A stretch of DNA of 64,000 nucleotides, from NCBI RefSeq assembly GCF_028888695.1, contig NZ_PNFF01000003.1, positions 1 through 64,000 of the forward strand, written 5' to 3'. The notes under the pieces are model-generated. The model saw nothing but the letters and a program-made list of their open reading frames with translations, was not told the origin of the DNA and made no database searches. Shown piece by piece: positions 32,532 through 42,400 of the stretch. This stretch comes from Bacillus methanolicus (lineage in GTDB: Bacteria > Bacillota > Bacilli > Bacillales > Cytobacillaceae). Position 1 is the first letter of the stretch; each line of letters opens with the position of its first letter. The position numbers were made by a program, and so were the translations under genes.

Positions 32532-35500
32532 TAATAATTTCGATGAAAATTCATCGGTGAATATATATTTCCGTCGATAAGAACCTTATATATACCTTCG
32601 GCTGTTAATATGTTGCCAGAACCTCCATCATGTAAAGATAGAAACTCAAAGACATATTCACCTTCAGGAATATACTGAAACTTTTCGTGCCATAGAGAAG
32701 ATTCCCATAGAGTACCTTCTGGATTAGCTTTTATAAATGCTCCTTTTGGAATTTCGATCGTTCCTATATCTCCACCAAAATTCACCTTACCTTCTACAGA
32801 TAAAGCAGGGCTTGTCTGTACTCTTATCATGAATTTTTCTCCGGCATAAAACATATTCACTGGGCGGTTATGCTTGATACGGATCTGCTCCCATTCAGGA
32901 GTATGATAAACTAAAGGAATTAACTCAGGCTTTACAAAAACCTTCCGAGTAAACGGAAGAGATACAGCTCCTTCGTTATCTCTCACAATAAGCGTTACAT
33001 CATACACATACGAGTTAGCAATAAGTTTAGGATATTTTTCATTGCTTGTTGTGATTTTCCCATTGCTATCTTTAAAGGTCCATTGCCAGCCTACAATCGT
33101 CCCATCAAGATCATAAGAATTGTCCGGATTAAACCTGATTTCATGTCCATAAATTGGCGTTAATGGATTAAAAGTAAAGAACGCAACAGGAATCTGATTC
33201 GGCGGTTTTTCTTTCACTGGAATGATTTGTACTGCCGGTAAAACACTTCGCAAATTATCGTTATCCCAAACATGCAGCGTAACCTTGTAATTTCCTTTTT
33301 TAACATTTGTAATCATCGGTTTTCGAAGATTCGAAGTAGTGATATTTCCCTGCGGATCTTCAATGGTCCAATCCCATTTTGTAATAGTACCATCAAAATC
33401 AAACGACTTATCAGGATCTAAAACAATTTTATCTCCTTCGATTGGCAATTCAGGAGTCCATGAAATCACAGCAAAAGGCTTTTGTTTCCCCATGATTACC
33501 TCAAACTCGATCATGCTAGTATCAGAAAGGGATGGTAATGGATCAGGTGGATCATCAAAAACCGTTTGATAAATCCTATATTTTCCTAATCCGTATTCTG
33601 TGAAATCCGTTGGAGGACTTCCCATTTCCCAGGTCTGAATGATATTTCCTTGGTCATCGACTTTTTCAACTTTCCATGAATAATTAATAAGTGGATCCCC
33701 ATTTACATCATAACTCATATCTTTATAAATGGCTTTTTCATCTAAACCTAATTGAAGTGGATTAGGTGATAATGAAAATATAGATGTTGGTGGATCATTA
33801 TCAGGTAGCACCTTTATAGTCCTTTCATAAAGATCTGATCGTAATGAAGGAGGATATTTAGGGATATCTTCAACTGTTAATCCCATTACATAAATCCCAG
33901 GAGTCACACCTAATTCTTTCATAGTTTTAGGAAACTCTGTAAGAGTTTTTATAATGGTTGGATCCCCTTGTTTTCGAATCGTAATTTGATAATTTGTCAA
34001 TGGGTCACCATTTGGGTCATAACTTCTATCTTGAATATTTAAAAGCTGGCTTAGATAAACCGTATCTGGTGCATCGAATAAAGCGACAGGCTTTTCATTT
34101 AACCCCTTAGTACTTATTCGTTTTGTCACACTTCCATAAGCTCCATCAATGTCCTTCACTTGCAGCGTTACATCATAAACTTTATTCACCTGCAGATTCG
34201 TCGGTGGTGGACCATTATATTTCACCCCATCTACTAGGTAACTTGTCCATGTTACTTCTACAATCCCTTTATCTCCCCTGTTATATTGGTGCTCTGGATC
34301 GTAACTAAGAGAAGGATCAAGAGTTAGCTTATAATTATCTGCAACATCGATATTGAATTTGAAGTCTGCAATTGGACGTCGATGGACGTTCACGATATAC
34401 TCTCTGACAATCGATTCATCCGACCATTTTTGATAATTATTGAACCTGCTATCACCAAAGTAAACAGGATTGTCTTTTGCACGCAGTTGGATACGATAGG
34501 TTCCTACGGCATTTAACTGTACTGGTGCATTTAACCAATAACCACTTTCTGAAATTGTTGGTTGCTGATTATCAATTACTCTTCCGTTTACTTTTGTATT
34601 ATCATGAACAAACTTCCATTCACGCTTCAATTCTGGGTCATTTTCAAAGTCGCTGTATTCCACTGTATAATCCAATTTTTCTCCTAGCAAAATGGTTAGA
34701 TTTTCACTTTCTGCCTTAAAGAGATATTTTCCAATAAGGTAATCCTTAATATCTTGAACATTTCTACCTTTATAGAACACATCGTATAAAGTGAATTGGC
34801 CAATATTCGAACCGGCTGCAATTAACTTATCAAAATTATTCCGATTGGAATTATAAGCTGTGTTCCAAAAGAAAATATTCTCCAGTTTCATTCGTGAAGC
34901 AATAGGGTTAAATTGACTCGAATCATTGATCCAAGTCCAATTTTGATTATCCAACCGTATATAAACCACTTCTGCATTTGGACGATAAAAGTGTCTAGTA
35001 AAGTTTTCTTTCAGTCTTGTTGGATCTGCCTGTTCAGTAGAATTAATTCCTTGATCATAATAGTACAAAACTTCCCAATTGTAGTAAATTTCCTGTTTTT
35101 CTAATGTGTACGTATAGACAAATTTTACATACGTACAATCATATTTATAGTCTCCATTGGGAAAAGTACCAGCTGTACAGTACCTCCAATCTCGTTCTAC
35201 TGGATAGTTTTGAGCCTCTTCAGCACTCCTAAATGTACCAGTCGCTACAACAACTTCTCCAGATTTATAGCTGCTTACTATATACCAGGGATAAGGAGGA
35301 CTATACCCTGAATACCCTGTTACGGTAGTTTGAGGGTAACTATAGTAGGTTTTATATCCCCAGTAAGGGATATTTCTAACTCCTTCTCCATCTGTATCTG
35401 GCTGTTGATAGAAGGAATCCTCAATTATCACCCTCGCATCGATCCCTTTTGTTTTCAATTCCGTTTCTAAGTCGGCTGCCAATGACATGACCTCATTTTT

Positions 35501-37633
35501 TTCAGAATGGTCATAGGTATAATAATAGTGGTCATATTGACCTCCACCATCATTGGTGTATGTTCCACCTGGACGAGTACCGGTCTTATGCTGCAAGGTT
35601 GCTTTTGTTAGACCACCTACATCTATTACGACGTCTACTAACCTATGAGTTTGCATTCCGAAATCGACTGAAGGAGGGCTATTTGAAATTTCAACAGCTT
35701 TATCTTTTTCAGGAATATTAAAGTTTTCCGTTTTAGAATATTCACTTACTTTATCATGCTCGTCTACTTTTTCAGTGAGATCCCTTCTATAATCAGAATC
35801 ATCAATAAACCTTTCAATCGTAGGTTGTCCAAAACCTTCTACAACTTCTAATGTAAAGCGATAATAGCCAACTCGATCTGATTCATAAAAAACGGTTGTT
35901 TCATTATCACTTGAAATAACTTGTTTCGGAGTATCCATCGGTGTGCCAAATACCCCATCATTATTACTATCATATTCGACAGACCAAATTCTTTGTTTAA
36001 TAAAGTCGTTATCGATCGATCTGCTAGAATCCACTAATTTAATAGTTGCTTTTTTGGAATTATTTACATCGCGTAAAGCAACTTTTTGATTGACGGTAAA
36101 ACTAGCAACAGGTTTTTCATCAGGAACGATAGTAATTGTTTGGGTATAAGGCTCACTTGTTTCTCCGTATTTATTTGTTACGGTAATCGTAACTTCGTAT
36201 TCTCCTGCTTTTTTAAACAGCACATCACGCTTTCCGCCATCTGATGATTCAGCAATTTTAATATCAGATAGAGTTAGACCTGGACTTTTTGGTGTAAACT
36301 GCCATGTTGTTAAATCATAATTTATCGGGGCAACTCGTGAAGAAGGAGTTGCTTGATCTGAAACGTGAGCATCGAATGATACTTTACGATTTTCTTTTAA
36401 GGTTCCACTTGTTTGAAGCATTGCTTTAGGTGTGGTAGGGAGAATCTTAAAGTCTCTTGAATCCGTGTCTGTCGCTAAATCATCATCCGTCACCGTTAAA
36501 GTAACAGTATGTGTTTCTTCTTCAGTGACTCTTGGAAAATTTTTAGTATATCCTGATGGTTCTCCATCGACCCTTAAATCCCTCGAAATAATCTCACCGT
36601 CATGATCAAAACTATTATCCTGGAATTCAACTGTTTCAGGCCAATAGTATTCAGGTGATGTAAAAACACTGGCGATCGGTGGATTGTTTGGTAAGGGCTC
36701 TGGTTCCGGTTCTGGCTCCGGTTCAGGTGGCGGTGTTTCAGCAACATAAAGTGTCGCTTCAGCTTGAAGACCATTATATTTTGCGATAATTTTTGTGTTT
36801 CCTTTTGCTAAACCTTGAAATTTATATTTCGTATTGGTTTGTTTTGCAATTGATGTTTTTTCGACACTCCATGTAGCAGAAGTCGTCACCTTACTTTCTG
36901 TACCGTCGCCTTTTACTAGGAAAGCATCGTACGCTTGAATGTCTCCTACTTTAATAGAAGCGGTTTTTGGGCGGACTTCTAATGATTCAACAGGAGCATA
37001 TTTATATTCGTACCATATATCTTCAAACTCCATTGCCGCCCATTCATAGTGCCATGCTCCCCGCCAATCTACTACATCTCTATATTGCCAGTGTGCAAAT
37101 GGAATACTTACCGCCCAGGCATTTTCTGGACGATCAGGTTCAAAAGTTGTTGGATGACAAGCACCAACCTCTGATTTACTGGCTCCAAATTTAACTTTAC
37201 CGTATGCTCCTGGTGTTCTTGCTAAGCAATCTTCTTGTGAAACAGGATATGTTCGATATTCATATACAGGATATTCAATCTTATCAACAATTTTATATCC
37301 AGTTGGAGGTTTCCAATTTCCATTTGTTGTCGGACCTATCTTTGTTTCATTGCTTTTTTTACTTTTTCGGAACGCATTGAGAAAATAAGTATGATCATAA
37401 GTTGTAAAAAATTTCTTATCTCCAAAATTTCCACTTATCCTATTGGTTACTAAATAAGGTGGCTTTTGTCCTGGTTTACCTTCAAATTCAGTAATTTCCG
37501 TAACTGGATAAGACCATGCTACCCCTGCTGGTGGTGGCGGATCCGCATATACCATATTCTTCTGAGCTAATTGAAAAAAAAGCATTAAAACAAGCAGAAA
37601 TAAAAATATTTTTATAAAGCTCCTTCTAATCAG
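32531..37633 (-). CDS. Giant secreted PKD-repeat surface protein
   Basis: About 1700 residues. A hydrophobic signal region (IRRSFIKIFLFLLVLMLFFQ) requires a CTG start at 37633, nine nt after AGGAGG; starting at the first ATG (37585) would halve the signal and has no Shine-Dalgarno site. A Big2-like domain (about 200-290), a PEPEPEPEP linker, then roughly ten PKD-type beta-sandwich repeats follow (patterns such as SYDLDGTIVGWQWTFKD and NGDPLINYSWKVE). A central stretch, around residues 650-950, is Tyr-rich and resembles a von Willebrand-type insert. There is no LPXTG anchor. It is probably an extracellular adhesin, and it shares leader G with the secreted protein upstream. Confidence 0.85.
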   Translation of the reverse strand: MIRRSFIKIFLFLLVLMLFFQLAQKNMVYADPPPPAGVAWSYPVTEITEFEGKPGQKPPYLVTNRISGNFGDKKFFTTYDHTYFLNAFRKSKKSNETKIGPTTNGNWKPPTGYKIVDKIEYPVYEYRTYPVSQEDCLARTPGAYGKVKFGASKSEVGACHPTTFEPDRPENAWAVSIPFAHWQYRDVVDWRGAWHYEWAAMEFEDIWYEYKYAPVESLEVRPKTASIKVGDIQAYDAFLVKGDGTESKVTTSATWSVEKTSIAKQTNTKYKFQGLAKGNTKIIAKYNGLQAEATLYVAETPPPEPEPEPEPEPLPNNPPIASVFTSPEYYWPETVEFQDNSFDHDGEIISRDLRVDGEPSGYTKNFPRVTEEETHTVTLTVTDDDLATDTDSRDFKILPTTPKAMLQTSGTLKENRKVSFDAHVSDQATPSSRVAPINYDLTTWQFTPKSPGLTLSDIKIAESSDGGKRDVLFKKAGEYEVTITVTNKYGETSEPYTQTITIVPDEKPVASFTVNQKVALRDVNNSKKATIKLVDSSRSIDNDFIKQRIWSVEYDSNNDGVFGTPMDTPKQVISSDNETTVFYESDRVGYYRFTLEVVEGFGQPTIERFIDDSDYRRDLTEKVDEHDKVSEYSKTENFNIPEKDKAVEISNSPPSVDFGMQTHRLVDVVIDVGGLTKATLQHKTGTRPGGTYTNDGGGQYDHYYYTYDHSEKNEVMSLAADLETELKTKGIDARVIIEDSFYQQPDTDGEGVRNIPYWGYKTYYSYPQTTVTGYSGYSPPYPWYIVSSYKSGEVVVATGTFRSAEEAQNYPVERDWRYCTAGTFPNGDYKYDCTYVKFVYTYTLEKQEIYYNWEVLYYYDQGINSTEQADPTRLKENFTRHFYRPNAEVVYIRLDNQNWTWINDSSQFNPIASRMKLENIFFWNTAYNSNRNNFDKLIAAGSNIGQFTLYDVFYKGRNVQDIKDYLIGKYLFKAESENLTILLGEKLDYTVEYSDFENDPELKREWKFVHDNTKVNGRVIDNQQPTISESGYWLNAPVQLNAVGTYRIQLRAKDNPVYFGDSRFNNYQKWSDESIVREYIVNVHRRPIADFKFNIDVADNYKLTLDPSLSYDPEHQYNRGDKGIVEVTWTSYLVDGVKYNGPPPTNLQVNKVYDVTLQVKDIDGAYGSVTKRISTKGLNEKPVALFDAPDTVYLSQLLNIQDRSYDPNGDPLTNYQITIRKQGDPTIIKTLTEFPKTMKELGVTPGIYVMGLTVEDIPKYPPSLRSDLYERTIKVLPDNDPPTSIFSLSPNPLQLGLDEKAIYKDMSYDVNGDPLINYSWKVEKVDDQGNIIQTWEMGSPPTDFTEYGLGKYRIYQTVFDDPPDPLPSLSDTSMIEFEVIMGKQKPFAVISWTPELPIEGDKIVLDPDKSFDFDGTITKWDWTIEDPQGNITTSNLRKPMITNVKKGNYKVTLHVWDNDNLRSVLPAVQIIPVKEKPPNQIPVAFFTFNPLTPIYGHEIRFNPDNSYDLDGTIVGWQWTFKDSNGKITTSNEKYPKLIANSYVYDVTLIVRDNEGAVSLPFTRKVFVKPELIPLVYHTPEWEQIRIKHNRPVNMFYAGEKFMIRVQTSPALSVEGKVNFGGDIGTIEIPKGAFIKANPEGTLWESSLWHEKFQYIPEGEYVFEFLSLHDGGSGNILTAEGIYKVLIDGNIYSPMNFHRNY

Positions 37634-37669
37634 TTTTCACCACCTCCTAAACTCTTAAACAAATAAAAA

Positions 37670-38470
37670 TTATTTGTTTAACTCAGCAAGTTTTGCTTTA
37701 CTAGGAGTTTTGTATTTGATAAATCCTTTCATGTTTGTAATGTAGTAACCGCCCCCTAAACCATATTGTCCTCCAAATTTGCTGTCATAAGAATAGACTC
37801 TGTAAGACTCTCCTGGATAAAGGATGCGTACAAAAGTAAGCTTGTTATCATCCCGTTTCCATAGATTGATAGGTTTAACCACATCAATTTTTCCAATCTG
37901 GCCTGGTTTAAGTTCTGCTCCTTCCCAATAAACTTTTCTAGGTGTGTTTGGAATTGTAGGGGATGTAGAACCCTCTTTTGTCAAATCTTTTCCCTCAATG
38001 TAAAAAGCCTCATATTTTATCGGATCGTAACCATATTCCCCACTATGAGTATGCAAACCAACACCTACAAATTTAGTTGGATCAGAAACATAGATGTATG
38101 CTAAAACATATTTCTGACCATTATCATCAATGATTTCGGATTTTTGTACTGGTTTTTTCGCTGTATCAGCTAACACCATTCGACTATAGAGTGTGAGTTT
38201 TTCTCCTACTGACCACTCTGAATTTTGATTAGGACTCAATTTAAATACTACAGTTCCTGGTTTTTTACCATAAACTGCTACAGTACCTGCTATATAAGCA
38301 CCTTCTTCTCTTCCATAAACCTTTTGTGTTTCTAAAGTTTCTCCTTGAATCATCGCTGCTTCAACTTTAGTTTCTGAAAACGGATTAAAGAATGATTGGT
38401 TAAGAATAGGACCTAAAGATCCAAGCGTTAAAGCCCCTGTTAATGCAATTGCAGTAATTTTTTTATACAT
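37670..38470 (-). CDS. Secreted protein of unknown function (266 aa)
   Basis: A 266-residue protein with a signal peptide (MYKKITAIALTGALTLGSLG, cleavage after about VEAA). The body is beta-rich with no catalytic motif (GTVAVYGKKPGTVVFKLSPN, GGQYGLGGGYYITNMKGFIK). It is first in the operon with the giant PKD protein, so the two are probably exported together and may interact at the surface. AAAGGGG precedes the ATG. Confidence 0.75.
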   Translation of the reverse strand: MYKKITAIALTGALTLGSLGPILNQSFFNPFSETKVEAAMIQGETLETQKVYGREEGAYIAGTVAVYGKKPGTVVFKLSPNQNSEWSVGEKLTLYSRMVLADTAKKPVQKSEIIDDNGQKYVLAYIYVSDPTKFVGVGLHTHSGEYGYDPIKYEAFYIEGKDLTKEGSTSPTIPNTPRKVYWEGAELKPGQIGKIDVVKPINLWKRDDNKLTFVRILYPGESYRVYSYDSKFGGQYGLGGGYYITNMKGFIKYKTPSKAKLAELNK

Positions 38471-38590
38471 TTACAAAGTCCCCTTTCTTTTATGATGGTA
38501 TAAAAACCATTTGATATGAGTCTTAATTAGTATGATTTCTTGTGTTCCAATACAATTTATTTTTTCATGAATCCACGCTCCTTTTTAAAA

Positions 38591-38739
38591 TAAAAAAAGC
38601 GGTCTTTATTCGAAAATGGGCATACTTCAAACATGCTCATTTTTCGATCCAAAGACCGCTTCGATTCTTAAACACCAACAGAAAAATTGAAAACATTGTA
38701 TACAATACCATTATAATCCTTACAAAAGGGATAGTTCAA
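38591..38739 (-). promoter_or_regulatory. Leader G: promoter plus attenuator terminator
   Basis: TTGAAC (38734-38739), 18-nt spacer, TATAAT (38710-38715), about 50 nt of leader, then a terminator (AAGCGGTCTTT/AAAGACCGCTT with an inner stem and T-run, 38591-38662). Precedes the secreted-protein and PKD-protein genes. Confidence 0.75.
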
Positions 38740-38849
38740 GGTATTTTACAAGATAAAATATTTAAAAAAGCGGTACTTATCAATATTCTGTTTTCATCAA
38801 TCTTTGATTTTTTTCAACGATAAACATCTTATATTTCAAAAGAATAAAA

Positions 38850-38973
38850 GCAAAAAAGCCCCGAAAATCCATAAGAAAATAGAATACAAATGTATCCTTC
38901 TTAGGATTCTCGGGGCGTTCCCGTTAATGTTAAGATTTAACATTATCATATAAAAAATTGTCTGTATGGTCAA
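38850..38973 (-). promoter_or_regulatory. Leader H: orphan promoter-terminator unit
   Basis: TTGACC (38968-38973), 17-nt spacer, TATGAT (38945-38950), a short hairpin, the motif GGGAACGCCCC (38912-38922) and a long terminator (GCCCCGA/TCGGGGC plus T-run, 38850-38920). No gene follows before leader G's promoter, so it would make an RNA of about 90 nt, or it simply ends the pilus operon with a relic of a leader. Confidence 0.7.
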
Positions 38974-38997
38974 CTAAAACAAATATACTGGTTTTTA

Positions 38998-39492
38998 CTA
39001 TTTTTTATATTCATAAACCGCTGCTTGTCTTATATACGTGGTATTCCCTTTAAACCAGCGGGGACTTTCCGTAGTCATTACAGCAATTACACTAGGTCCG
39101 TTTATTCTTTCAAGAATTTCATAATCCGGATTTGAATAAACCATTGGAAATGTAGCATTACTGTCGTCAACAAATTCTAAATGAACAATATAAAGTTCAT
39201 TTTTAAAGAAAGAGGATTCGTTTGGTGTATATACAAAGCCAGCTTGACTCTTAAGATCCAAATTTAATTCTAGTGATTCTTTCAATTTGTCAATTGCTGC
39301 CGATTGATCAAAAATAACCTTACCATCTGCAATTGCATTATGATCGACAGCCAGGGCAGCATCATGAACACCTAATTCAAGAGCATTTTTTATTTGTCGA
39401 GTAGCTGTTTTATCGGCATCTATATTAAATTGCATTTGAATGATAAAAGCAAAAAGTAAAATAAATAACGCAGTCCTTAAAGTTGTTGCCAT
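38998..39492 (-). CDS. TadE/F-like pseudopilin
   Basis: A 164-residue protein with one N-terminal membrane helix (TALFILLFAFIIQMQF) and a mixed outer domain. Size, topology and place at the end of a Tad operon match the TadE/TadF minor pseudopilins; sequence support is modest. It is the last gene before leader H. Confidence 0.65.
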   Translation of the reverse strand: MATTLRTALFILLFAFIIQMQFNIDADKTATRQIKNALELGVHDAALAVDHNAIADGKVIFDQSAAIDKLKESLELNLDLKSQAGFVYTPNESSFFKNELYIVHLEFVDDSNATFPMVYSNPDYEILERINGPSVIAVMTTESPRWFKGNTTYIRQAAVYEYKK

Positions 39493-39505
39493 TTGAACAA
39501 CTCTC

Positions 39506-39883
39506 CTAATTAATGTATTCGCTTAATACTTTTGTTTCTTTTTTAAAAGTATCAGGACCTTGATTAAAAATGTCCACAATAAAAATAAAACCTCGAGGAA
39601 CTTCAATACTTGCTTCTATAAATTCATTCCGAGGTGTAGGTGTCATGGTTGCTTCTATAGTGATTTTTGTTTCGTCAAAATTGTATTTTGTGACTAAAGT
39701 ATCTTTCATATCATCAATAATTTCAGGAGTGAAATAGCCTTCTATTGCTGCTTTCTTCGCTCCCTCGGTAAGTACAACCTCAACAGCTTCTCTATGTAAA
39801 CTATCAATATAGGTAAGAATGGGAGCAAACATGATATTGATCACAATAAATAAAGTCATCCATTCACCTAATGTTTTTGACAT
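39506..39883 (-). CDS. TadE-like pseudopilin
   Basis: A 125-residue protein with one N-terminal hydrophobic helix (MTLFIVINIMFAPILTYI) and a charged outer part (REAVEVVLTEGAKKAAIEGY). The start MSKTLGEW is set by AGGAGG a few nt upstream. Probably a minor pilin of the Tad apparatus; 13 nt separate it from the next gene. Confidence 0.65.
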   Translation of the reverse strand: MSKTLGEWMTLFIVINIMFAPILTYIDSLHREAVEVVLTEGAKKAAIEGYFTPEIIDDMKDTLVTKYNFDETKITIEATMTPTPRNEFIEASIEVPRGFIFIVDIFNQGPDTFKKETKVLSEYIN

Positions 39884-39950
39884 TGAGATTTCCTCCTTAA
39901 TTGGATAACAAGAGAGGAACATAATTCCCCTCTTGTATGAGAAGTCAATA

Positions 39951-40127
39951 TTAGTTATTAGTCGGAGTACCGCTTCCGTCTGGCAAGTTATCTACTTGGT
40001 TTTCGATTTGTGTTTTATAGTCATTAGTTTCTGCTCCAATCATGTTGTATCCAATAAAGAATAGAAATGCACTGATACAAACAGCAGTAATGGCAAGTCC
40101 TAAAAATTTTGCTAAAGAAGTATTCAT
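39951..40127 (-). CDS. Mini-pilin (Flp-like) 1
   Basis: A 58-residue protein with one membrane helix (LGLAITAVCISAFLFFIGYN) and a short polar tail. GGAGG precedes the ATG. Three such genes in tandem just after TadC look like Flp-type pilin subunits, although they lack a clear prepilin peptidase site. Confidence 0.6.
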   Translation of the reverse strand: MNTSLAKFLGLAITAVCISAFLFFIGYNMIGAETNDYKTQIENQVDNLPDGSGTPTNN

Positions 40128-40149
40128 TGATAAAATTCCTCCATTTTGG

Positions 40150-40302
40150 TTATTTAAATTTTAATTGATGCTCGGTTTTGAGCATGGTTTCATGTATGTT
40201 ATTTTTTTCTTGCAGTGAGTTATAAACAACTCCAAAAATCAGAGTAACCATGATGATGACAATAGCTGCCATGACCATGAAGGTAGATAAGGATTTACTC
40301 AT
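40150..40302 (-). CDS. Mini-pilin (Flp-like) 2
   Basis: A 50-residue protein with one membrane helix (MVMAAIVIIMVTLIFGVVYN) and a Lys/Glu tail. Same organisation as its neighbours. Ribosome binding is GGTGACGAG, weaker than its neighbours. Confidence 0.55.
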   Translation of the reverse strand: MSKSLSTFMVMAAIVIIMVTLIFGVVYNSLQEKNNIHETMLKTEHQLKFK

Positions 40303-40314
40303 CTCGTCACCTAA

Positions 40315-40458
40315 CTAACCACTTTTTGAAATATAGTCCGCTATCACATCGGAAATATCGCTCAACAGTAAATACATCCCACCAAAAATAAATGCACTTA
40401 TAGTGACAGCAGTAATAGCGATTTTCATAAAGGTACCAAGAGATGTTTTAATTAGCAT
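40315..40458 (-). CDS. Mini-pilin (Flp-like) 3
   Basis: A 47-residue protein (MLIKTSLGTFMKIAITAVTI...) with one membrane helix. AGGAGG lies only two nt before the ATG; an ATT two codons downstream has ideal spacing, so the true start may be non-canonical. Similar to mini-pilin 1 in the AITAV(T/C)ISAF core. Confidence 0.55.
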   Translation of the reverse strand: MLIKTSLGTFMKIAITAVTISAFIFGGMYLLLSDISDVIADYISKSG

Positions 40459-40483
40459 CACCTCCTCTAAAGTTTTTTGGATA

Positions 40484-41401
40484 TTACATTTTTGAACTCT
40501 TTAAAATAAATGAAACCATGGTTACAACAACTAATAGAAAATTCAAGATAATAAGAAAATGGGTTGCTTTTATAGGGATTCCGAGAAGGTCCGTTGTAAT
40601 TTTTCTTTTCCGTCTATAGTTCTCTATCTGTGTTTTGACAAACATATTGTGCATTCCTCGTAAATGATTAAGAGCGGTTTTTTGATCCACATCATCTAAG
40701 TTTTTCATAACTCCGATAAGAGCTTGAGCTTCTTTTGAATTTAGCTCCTGGCTAAATTTATCTAATGCTACTTTTGGTCCCTCATCATTACTCCAAATGG
40801 ATAACAACATCGTTAAGGGTTTATCTAGAACAACAAAATATGGTTTAATATTACGAAGAATGTTATAAGTATTTATCCGATTTACCGTCATCATTTCTAT
40901 TTCATTTATGAGAAGGTCGTAAAGCATAAATACTTCTGCATGTTTTTTTGCATTGTGATACTCAACGATTCTCTTCATGAGATAAACAAATAACGAAAAA
41001 GGGTTGCTAGGTAATACCAGAAAAAATAACACTACAATAAATATCGCTGCGACTAATGTAGTTTTTTCTGCTCTCCCGTTTACGATAATAGGGAAGATTA
41101 CATAATAAATGCTTAAGAAAAGGATAAAGCTGCCCGTTATAAGATAATAACGAATTCCATTTAAACCGAATGGATATTGAGCTTTTTTAAGCCATTCTTC
41201 CGCTTTTGTGTTCTGAGAGCCATCAATAACCTTTTTTCTTACTTTTACCAATTGGGTCCTCATCCGGATTCTAGTTTGTAATCTCTCCGCTTTTGAAGTA
41301 AGTCCAGTATAGACAAAGAACCCTGCTAAACATGCCAGGAAGAAAGAAAAGAAATGAATCAAATAAGGAAGATACTTAAAAATCATTACTTCATTTTGCA
41401 T
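40484..41401 (-). CDS. tadC: TadC-like pilus assembly membrane protein
   Basis: A 305-residue type II secretion F-domain protein with hydrophobic helices at about residues 10-30, 85-125 and 275-300 and a cytoplasmic region between. TadB and TadC pair as the inner-membrane platform of Tad pili. Located directly after TadB and before the mini-pilins. Confidence 0.75.
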   Translation of the reverse strand: MQNEVMIFKYLPYLIHFFSFFLACLAGFFVYTGLTSKAERLQTRIRMRTQLVKVRKKVIDGSQNTKAEEWLKKAQYPFGLNGIRYYLITGSFILFLSIYYVIFPIIVNGRAEKTTLVAAIFIVVLFFLVLPSNPFSLFVYLMKRIVEYHNAKKHAEVFMLYDLLINEIEMMTVNRINTYNILRNIKPYFVVLDKPLTMLLSIWSNDEGPKVALDKFSQELNSKEAQALIGVMKNLDDVDQKTALNHLRGMHNMFVKTQIENYRRKRKITTDLLGIPIKATHFLIILNFLLVVVTMVSFILKSSKM

Positions 41402-41416
41402 AATATCTCCTTTCCA

Positions 41417-42400
41417 CTACAGGTCGTTTTTCGGACGCTTTAGAAAAATGGATATGATGATCGAAAAAATCACTCCTAAAACACATAACAAAAAATTTAA
41501 TAAGGTCCATTGGGTGCCAAATTGTAGTTTTGTCCAATCCTGAGCCCCAGATGTATAATATCCCAAAAGAAGGGAACCAATGAACACCGGAACTGTTACG
41601 TAACCGTTATAAACGGTATCAAGTGTATAGGATTTTTCTTCTTCTAGCATTTCTTCAGTTTCTTCCATTTGTTTTGATAAAACAATCAAAGCATTAAGTA
41701 CTTTCTCGTTATATAAATAAGCCTTTAAAATAATACTTCCTAATCGTTTTGACCAATTGGTTCCCGCTGTATAAGTGAAGACTTGAATACTCTCCCTTAA
41801 TTCGGTTTCATTACGAGATACCTGTAAATCAGAGATTAATTTAACTATTACTTTTTTTAATGACGTATTTTTCACTTCTTTTTGGGTTTCGGACAAAGCA
41901 TGATACATATCGTAATGCATAGCATTGTAGTTTTGAGTTAACCTTTGAACGATATAAAGAAATTCCAAACTCATTAAATAACGAATTTTATTTAACCTTA
42001 AACGAAGAATCAGATATGGAATCAATGAAAGCAAAATTCCAAATATGACTGCTATTAAAATGTCACCAAAGACAACAAAGATAAAAATAGCAGAAATTAC
42101 ACCTAATAAGCCCGATAAAAAAAGAAAAACAGGAACATCATAATCATTTCTTTCATCTCTTGTTGTTTTTATTAGTAAGTTCAAATGCTTTAACAAAGGA
42201 TTTTTATACGAAGTTTCTTTAGAGTAAAAAACCTTACTCCTTACTTTGCGAATACGATATTTATAGTTCCATTGGGTATATTTATTTTTTAATGAAGTGT
42301 ACATTATGTTCTTGCTTGTCCATAATGAACTGGCAAGCAAAATACAATAAAGAAAATAGTCTACTCCTAAATGCCAGAACCAATGTAAGAGTTTATCCAT
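41417..42400 (-). CDS. tadB: TadB-like pilus assembly membrane protein
   Basis: A 327-residue F-domain protein starting MDKLLHWFWHLGVDYF, with helices near the N-terminus, at about 90-130 and two at the C-terminus. Its start overlaps the tadA stop, which rules out the longer upstream frame. Platform protein of the pilus together with TadC. Confidence 0.75.
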   Translation of the reverse strand: MDKLLHWFWHLGVDYFLYCILLASSLWTSKNIMYTSLKNKYTQWNYKYRIRKVRSKVFYSKETSYKNPLLKHLNLLIKTTRDERNDYDVPVFLFLSGLLGVISAIFIFVVFGDILIAVIFGILLSLIPYLILRLRLNKIRYLMSLEFLYIVQRLTQNYNAMHYDMYHALSETQKEVKNTSLKKVIVKLISDLQVSRNETELRESIQVFTYTAGTNWSKRLGSIILKAYLYNEKVLNALIVLSKQMEETEEMLEEEKSYTLDTVYNGYVTVPVFIGSLLLGYYTSGAQDWTKLQFGTQWTLLNFLLCVLGVIFSIIISIFLKRPKNDL

